Origin: Nonomuraea indica
Lineage (GTDB): Bacteria; Actinomycetota; Actinomycetes; Streptosporangiales; Streptosporangiaceae
Length of the DNA stretch: 64,000 nt
Direction: 5' to 3'
NCBI RefSeq assembly: GCF_002850745.1
Contig: NZ_KZ559485.1
Span: 28,547-92,546, forward strand
Of the stretch, positions 59,789 to 64,000 are shown one piece after another. The position numbers and the translations under genes are program-made. The notes beneath the pieces were generated by a model, which saw only the letters and a list, made by a program, of their open reading frames with translations, searched no databases and was not told the DNA's origin. Every line of letters starts with the position of its first letter. Position 1 is the first letter of the stretch.

Positions 59789-60421
59789 TCAGGACGCCGC
59801 CGCGGGCGTCAGCGCGGCGAGGTGGGCCCGGAGCACGGCGAGCATGGTGTCGGCGTCCAACCGGCCGGGGTGGAACGCCGATTCCAGGGACAGGCCGTCG
59901 AGCAGCGCGCAGAGGCGGCGCGCCTCTACGGCGATGTCGCTGTCCGGGCGTAGCCGCCCGGCCCGGCGCGCGCCTTCCAGGATCCGGGTGGTGAGCACGA
60001 GCAGGCCGTCGTACAACTCGTCGGCGTGCGCGCGCAGCTCGGGCCGGGTGCGGGCGGCGGCGGCGAAGGACAGCCAGACGACGACCTCGGTCCGGCGCTC
60101 CTCATCCAGCGGGAGCATCTCGGCGAGCATGCGGACGACGGTCTCGCGTTGCTCGTCCGGCGTGAGCGGCGCGGACGGGTCCAGGAGGCGGTCGGCGTGG
60201 GCGGTCAGCCGGGCGATCAACCGCGCGGACATCTCCCGCATCGCGAACACCATGAGCTCGGTGTGCCCGGCGAAGTAGTGCCGCACCGAGCCGATGGCCA
60301 ACCCGGCCTCGGCGGCGACGTTGCGCAGTGAGGTCTGCTCCAGGCCGTGCCGGCAGACCACACGGAACACCGCTTCGGCGACCAGTCTCCGCCGCTCCTC
60401 CGGATCCACGATCTTCGGCAC
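59789..60421 (-). CDS. TetR-family repressor with twin operators
   Basis: A 210-residue TetR protein. The HTH is RRRLVAEAVFRVVCRHGLEQ, then LRNVAAEAGLAIGSVRHYFA; the C-terminus belongs to the BetI-like TetR_C_6 group. GTG 60421 is preceded by AAGGAAGG. The 64 bp to the divergent membrane gene contains two identical TAGCA-N6-TGCTA sites, so target and autoregulation are clear. Effector unknown. Confidence 0.88.
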   Translation of the reverse strand: MPKIVDPEERRRLVAEAVFRVVCRHGLEQTSLRNVAAEAGLAIGSVRHYFAGHTELMVFAMREMSARLIARLTAHADRLLDPSAPLTPDEQRETVVRMLAEMLPLDEERRTEVVVWLSFAAAARTRPELRAHADELYDGLLVLTTRILEGARRAGRLRPDSDIAVEARRLCALLDGLSLESAFHPGRLDADTMLAVLRAHLAALTPAAAS

Positions 60422-60433
60422 CCTTCCTTTATA

Positions 60434-60473
60434 GCACGGTCATGCTATTTTTATTTAGCATGCTGATGCTATT
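60434..60473. promoter_or_regulatory. Two TetR operators TAGCA-N6-TGCTA
   Basis: Site A at 60434-60449 and site B at 60458-60473 have the same arms and spacing, 24 bp apart. Both lie between the divergent TetR and membrane-protein genes. Site A extends by A/T to 6-bp arms. Confidence 0.75.
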
Positions 60474-60485
60474 AACGGAGGTCTC

Positions 60486-60995
60486 ATGAGCGAAGCCCTG
60501 ATCGCGCTGGTGGTGGTCGCCCTGGTCGTCGCCGTGGTGATCCGGCGGTTCCGGGGAGAGCCGCTGCGTGCCCGCGACCTGTTCGTCACACCCGCCGTGC
60601 TCGTCGGCATCGGCGTGTACAGCCTGGTCAAGTCCGTTCCGCCCGGCGGGGCCGACCTGGCCTGGGTGCTGGCCGGCGCCGCGACGGGACTGCTGCTGGG
60701 CGCGCTGCGGGGGCTGACCCCGCGCCTGTTCGTCCGCCACGGCCACCTCTGGCAGCGCTACACGGGCTGGACGCTGCTCGCGTGGGTCGTCTCCGTCGCG
60801 ATCAACGCCGGCCTCGGCGCCATGGCCACGGCGGCGGGCACCCTGGGACAGGCCCGCCCGACGACCCTGTCCATCGGCGTCGGCCTCCTCGGCGAGGCCA
60901 TGACCCTGGCCCTGCGCGCCCGCGCCACCGGCGCTCCTTTCGCCCCCGAGGAGGAGGACTCCCTGCTCGACCGCCTGACCCGCCGACACCACTGA
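60486..60995 (+). CDS. Small integral membrane protein (DUF1453/CcdC-like)
   Basis: A 169-residue membrane protein with four or five helices (ALIALVVVALVVAVVIRRF at the N-terminus, then WVLAGAATGLLLGALRGLTP, and WTLLAWVVSVAINAGLGAMA). The pattern resembles CcdC/DUF1453 proteins. GGAGG lies before ATG 60486. Control by the divergent TetR gene through two operators is likely. Function unknown. The 270 bp after it hold no recognisable gene. Confidence 0.7.
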   Translation: MSEALIALVVVALVVAVVIRRFRGEPLRARDLFVTPAVLVGIGVYSLVKSVPPGGADLAWVLAGAATGLLLGALRGLTPRLFVRHGHLWQRYTGWTLLAWVVSVAINAGLGAMATAAGTLGQARPTTLSIGVGLLGEAMTLALRARATGAPFAPEEEDSLLDRLTRRHH

Positions 60996-61265
60996 CAGGA
61001 GCCGCCCCTCGCGCATCATGACGGCTCCCATCGGCTGAACCGCGGAGTCCGCGAGGCCCCGCGGCCGCCCTCGCGCCTGAACCCCGCTGCGCGCGAACGC
61101 CGGCCGGCGGCCACCGGGGAGATCCTGCGCCGCCACGACCGCCAGGGCGACCGCGTCGACGTCACCCGGGCACTCGGGCCGGCCGCTCCGCCGTCCGCAC
61201 AGGCACCGGATCGCCTTTCGGCCGTGATGCGCGCCGGGAGGTGGTCAGGCGCAGATCACGGCCGG

Positions 61266-62246
61266 TCAGCCCGCCGGGCCGGGCGTGACGTCGTCCTCGG
61301 GCGGGCCCGCCAGAGCGGCGGCGAGACGCGCGGCGAGCGTAGCGACCGCGGCGCGCAGTTCGGGTCCGCCCTCGACGCGGAAGGGGAACGGCACCGCCGG
61401 CAGCCACTCCTGCGCGTACATCGCCGGGTTGCTCGTGCTGCCGACGAGCACGCACCCCTCCCCCGCCGGCTCCAGCCGTCCCATGGGCGGCCGGATCCAG
61501 GGCGCCACCTCGGGCAGGGGCGCGTCGAACACGACACGCGTGGAGAACTCCCACCCCGTGCCCAGGTTCTTCTCCAGTGCCGCCACCGGGTCGAGGCCGT
61601 CGGGCGGCTCGAACGCGCGCGTGCTCCGCCGGACCTGGCGGACGCGGTCGACCCGGTAGGTGCGGACGGCGTCCGCGCGGTGGGAGTGGCACAGGAGGTA
61701 CCAGCGGCCGTGGCGGACGACGACCGCCCAGGGGTCCACCTCGGCCTCCCACTCGTTGCCGGACTCGCTCCGGTAGCCGATCACCACCCGCCGCCGGTCC
61801 GCGACGGCGGCCACGAGCGCGCTCGTGGTGACGGGATCGGGCCGGGTCGACCACGGGTCGGGCGCCGCCGACGCGTGCTCGCGCAGCGCCGCCGCCTGCC
61901 GGCCGACGTTCTCGGGAAGGACGCGGATGACCTTGCCGAGGGCGGCGCCGAGGTCGTCGTCCGCCGGCCGGCCGGCGAGCACCGCCATGACCAGGCCGAG
62001 CGCCTCGGGCTCCGTGAAGGCCACCGGAGGCAGCCGCGTCCCGCGCCCGAGCCGGTACCCGCCATAGGGGCCGCGGGCCGACTCGACGGGGATTCCCGCC
62101 TCGCGCAGGATCCCGACGTAGCGGCGCGCGGCCCGCTCCGTGACGCCCAGACAGGCGGCGAGCTCGCCGGCCGTCACGCCGGGGCGGGCCCGGAGGACCT
62201 CCATGGCGCGCAGCGCCCGTGCGGTGGGGCTCAGGTCGGTCGGCAC
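61266..62246 (-). CDS. WYL-domain transcriptional regulator (YafY/DeoR type)
   Basis: A 326-residue regulator: an N-terminal winged HTH (ELAACLGVTERAARRYVGIL), then a WYL domain with the eponymous GRWYLLCHS near residue 185, and a C-terminal WCX part. WYL proteins bind ligands such as nucleotides or nucleic acid. It is divergent from an alpha/beta hydrolase gene 126 bp away and may control it. The ATG at 62246 gives MPTDLSPTARALRAMEVL. Confidence 0.87.
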   Translation of the reverse strand: MPTDLSPTARALRAMEVLRARPGVTAGELAACLGVTERAARRYVGILREAGIPVESARGPYGGYRLGRGTRLPPVAFTEPEALGLVMAVLAGRPADDDLGAALGKVIRVLPENVGRQAAALREHASAAPDPWSTRPDPVTTSALVAAVADRRRVVIGYRSESGNEWEAEVDPWAVVVRHGRWYLLCHSHRADAVRTYRVDRVRQVRRSTRAFEPPDGLDPVAALEKNLGTGWEFSTRVVFDAPLPEVAPWIRPPMGRLEPAGEGCVLVGSTSNPAMYAQEWLPAVPFPFRVEGGPELRAAVATLAARLAAALAGPPEDDVTPGPAG

Positions 62247-62372
62247 ACGAGCACACTAGGAGGTCACGGGGAGAACCGGAAGGAGAACGTCCGGAATCGG
62301 TCCTAGCCTGGCGTCCTGACCGACCGGCGCGGCAGGACCTCGCCGGACCGCACCGCAGAAAGAGAGCTGATC

Positions 62373-63113
62373 GTGGACATCCTGCTCGTCGCCGGGCTGT
62401 GGCTCGACGGATCCGTGTGGGACGACGTCGTCTCCGAGCTCGAGACGCTCGGCCACCGCCCCGTGCCGATCACCCTGCCCGGGCAGGGTGACGGATCCGC
62501 CTCGGCCACCCTGGACGAGCAGGTGGCGGCCGTGCTCGCCGCGGTGGACTCGGCGTCGGGAAACCCCATGGTGGTCGGGCATTCCGCTGCCTGCACCCTG
62601 GCCTGGCTGGCCGCCGACGCACGCCCCGGGCGGGTCGCCAAGGTGGCGCTCGTCGGCGGCTTCCCGTGCGCCGACGGGCAGCCCTACGCCGACTTCTTCG
62701 AGGTGAAGGACGGCGTCATGCCGTTCCCCGGCTGGGGTCCGTTCGAGGGGCCGGACTCCGCCGATCTCGATGAGCAGGCCAGGCGGGATTTCGCGTCCGC
62801 GGCGATCCCCGTCCCCGCAGGGGTGACGAAGGGTGTGGTACGCCTGACGGACGAGCGGCGGTTCGACGTCCCCGTCCTCGTCGTGTGCCCCGAGTTCAGT
62901 CCCGCCCAGGCCCGGGAGTGGATCGCCGCCGGTGACGTGGCCGAGCTGCCCGACGTCAGGCACCTCGACCTCGTGGACATCGACTCGGGCCACTGGCCCA
63001 TGATCACCAAGCCGGTCGAGCTCGCCCGGATCCTGGCCGCGGCCGCGCCGGAACGCGGCGGTCACGCGGCGGTGGCGGCGTCCCCCTCGTCGCCGGGGAG
63101 CGGCGCGAGGTAG
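62373..63113 (+). CDS. Alpha/beta hydrolase
   Basis: A 246-residue alpha/beta hydrolase. The nucleophile elbow is VVGHSAAC (Ser near residue 71), the acid follows the last strand, and His is in DIDSGHWPM. An oxyanion-type LVAGLWLDGSVWDD lies at the N-terminus, as in salicylate-binding or MenH-like esterases. The GTG start follows AAGAGAGC. It is probably controlled by the divergent WYL protein. The substrate is unknown. It is convergent with rpoB. Confidence 0.84.
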   Translation: MDILLVAGLWLDGSVWDDVVSELETLGHRPVPITLPGQGDGSASATLDEQVAAVLAAVDSASGNPMVVGHSAACTLAWLAADARPGRVAKVALVGGFPCADGQPYADFFEVKDGVMPFPGWGPFEGPDSADLDEQARRDFASAAIPVPAGVTKGVVRLTDERRFDVPVLVVCPEFSPAQAREWIAAGDVAELPDVRHLDLVDIDSGHWPMITKPVELARILAAAAPERGGHAAVAASPSSPGSGAR

Positions 63114-63157
63114 CCGCACCACCTCCGTCTCGACCTCGGTGCCGTCGGCCACGATCC

Positions 63158-63179
63158 CCCGGCCGGCGTCCCGGCCGGG
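63158..63179. terminator. Convergent terminator-like hairpin
   Basis: CCCGGCCGG and CCGGCCGGG pair over nine bases with a CGTC loop. It lies in the 100-bp gap between the convergent hydrolase and rpoB genes. No U-tract is present. Confidence 0.5.
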
Positions 63180-63213
63180 ACGGCAGTGTGACGCCGGCCG
63201 CGCCCGGCGACCG

Positions 63214-64000
63214 TCAGACCTCTTCCACGCTGCTCGGCTCACGCCGGGACAGGTCGATACCGAGCTCCTCCGCGGCGCGGAAGACGTCCTCGTCGGTGTC
63301 GCGCATCTCGATGGACATGCCGTCGCTGGAGAGCACCTCGACGTTGAGGCACAGCGACTGCATCTCCTTGATGAGGACCTTGAAGGACTCCGGGATGCCC
63401 GGCTCGGGAATGTTCTCGCCCTTGACGATGGCCTCGTAGACCTTCACCCGGCCGAGAACGTCGTCGGACTTGATGGTCAGGAGCTCCTGAAGGGCGTAGG
63501 CGGCGCCGTAGGCCTCCAGTGCCCACACCTCCATCTCACCGAAGCGCTGGCCACCGAACTGGGCCTTACCGCCGAGCGGCTGCTGGGTGATCATGGAGTA
63601 CGGGCCGGTCGAACGGGCGTGGATCTTGTCGTCGACCAGGTGGAGCAGCTTGAGGATGTACACGTAGCCGACGGCGATCGGGTAGGGGAACGGCTCACCG
63701 CTGCGGCCGTCGAACAGGCGGGCCTTGCCGCTGCGCCGCACCAGCCGATCCCCGTCGCGGTTGGGCAGGGTGCTGTCGAGCAGCCCGACGATCTCCTCCT
63801 CGTGGGCGCCGTCGAAGACCGGGGTCGCCATGTTGGTGCGCGGCTCCACCCTGTCGAGGCCCTTCTCGCGCAGCCGCTCGGCCCAGGCCTCCTCGATGCC
63901 GGAGATGTCCCAGCCCCTGGCGGCGATCCACCCGAGGTGCATCTCGAGCACCTGGCCGACGTTCATCCGGCCGGGCACGCCGAGGGGGTTGAGGATGATG
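63214..64000 (-). CDS. rpoB: RNA polymerase beta subunit, C-terminal part (orphan rpoB)
   Basis: The last 261 codons of rpoB, cut by the window edge. Recognised blocks are ILNPLGVPGRMNVGQVLEMH, YSMITQQPLGGKAQFGGQRF, EVWALEAYGAAYALQELLTI, SDDVLGRVKVYEAIVKGENI and the actinobacterial tail DLSRREPSSVEEV. The reading frame is intact. The usual next gene, rpoC, is absent: an alpha/beta hydrolase gene lies convergent 100 bp away. This is therefore not the standard rpoBC operon. Nonomuraea strains carry a second rpoB of this kind, linked to rifampicin resistance and antibiotic production. The rifampicin region lies outside the window. Confidence 0.9.
   Translation of the reverse strand, partial: IILNPLGVPGRMNVGQVLEMHLGWIAARGWDISGIEEAWAERLREKGLDRVEPRTNMATPVFDGAHEEEIVGLLDSTLPNRDGDRLVRRSGKARLFDGRSGEPFPYPIAVGYVYILKLLHLVDDKIHARSTGPYSMITQQPLGGKAQFGGQRFGEMEVWALEAYGAAYALQELLTIKSDDVLGRVKVYEAIVKGENIPEPGIPESFKVLIKEMQSLCLNVEVLSSDGMSIEMRDTDEDVFRAAEELGIDLSRREPSSVEEV

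Noticed and set aside
60996..61265. Possible gene in the 270-bp gap before the WYL regulator
   Set aside because: A short plus-strand stretch reads somewhat protein-like but has no start, ribosome site or recognised family.

Overview
The window is GC-rich DNA with GTG starts, four-base ATGA/GTGA gene overlaps, many TetR-type regulators, four cytochrome P450s and a conservon (cvnABCD). Together these mark a filamentous actinobacterium. The right edge holds the 3' end of an RNA polymerase beta gene with no rpoC after it. A second, orphan rpoB is known from Nonomuraea, so Nonomuraea or a close relative in the Streptosporangiaceae is my best guess. That genus call is inference. Nearly all of the window is accessory genome; no tRNA, rRNA, CRISPR array or intact mobile element was seen, and no stretch over 300 bases lacks a gene.

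Left part (1-20 kb). A P450 and a DrrA/DrrB-type ABC exporter are transcribed left from a MarR-like regulator that has an IS30-type HTH at its N-terminus; two palindromes lie between them. Next is a decayed arsenic locus: arsR, a divergent ArsO-like flavoprotein and a frameshifted scrap of arsC. It is followed by an ECF sigma/membrane partner pair, a TetR/FAD-monooxygenase pair, DUF899 and tandem VOC proteins, LysR/MFS and TetR/membrane-protein divergent pairs, and a DsbA/FrnE-like protein with a small upstream ORF. A P450-ferredoxin-flavin reductase trio follows, then an AhpD-fold protein that has lost its cysteines.

Middle part (20-47 kb). A carbohydrate ABC importer (binding protein and two permeases, no ATPase) sits with a DeoR/LacI hybrid regulator, a 2-hydroxyacid dehydrogenase and a GH35 beta-galactosidase. 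A trpB-trpA-gntR operon reads the other way. A small operon at 31.7-36.1 kb encodes a 59-residue acidic protein, a WXG100-like protein and a 1271-residue type VII-style multidomain protein ending in a caspase-like His/Cys protease domain. A ricin-type lectin and an erythromycin-esterase homologue follow. At 38.2-45.3 kb lies a glycerol-type operon (MFS, FGGY kinase, GlpD, alkyl-DHAP-synthase-like oxidase, GlpP antiterminator). Its leader carries a promoter and a perfect 16-bp hairpin, which suggests GlpP-controlled antitermination.

Right part (47-64 kb). A conservon (cvnABCD) ends in a P450 whose K-helix reads E-x-x-W instead of E-x-x-R, as in the CYP157 family. Convergent to it is a compact putative RiPP cluster: a 26-residue precursor peptide, a terminator-like hairpin, an E1/ThiF-like enzyme with an RRE-like front domain, and an M50-type membrane protease also fronted by an RRE/PqqD-like domain. 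A further P450 is divergent from the precursor. This RiPP set has no name that I recognise and is the best candidate for an undescribed system. The end of the window has regulator/target pairs with clear operators (MFS/TetR, HxlR/NmrA-like, TetR/membrane protein), a WYL regulator, an alpha/beta hydrolase and the truncated orphan rpoB.
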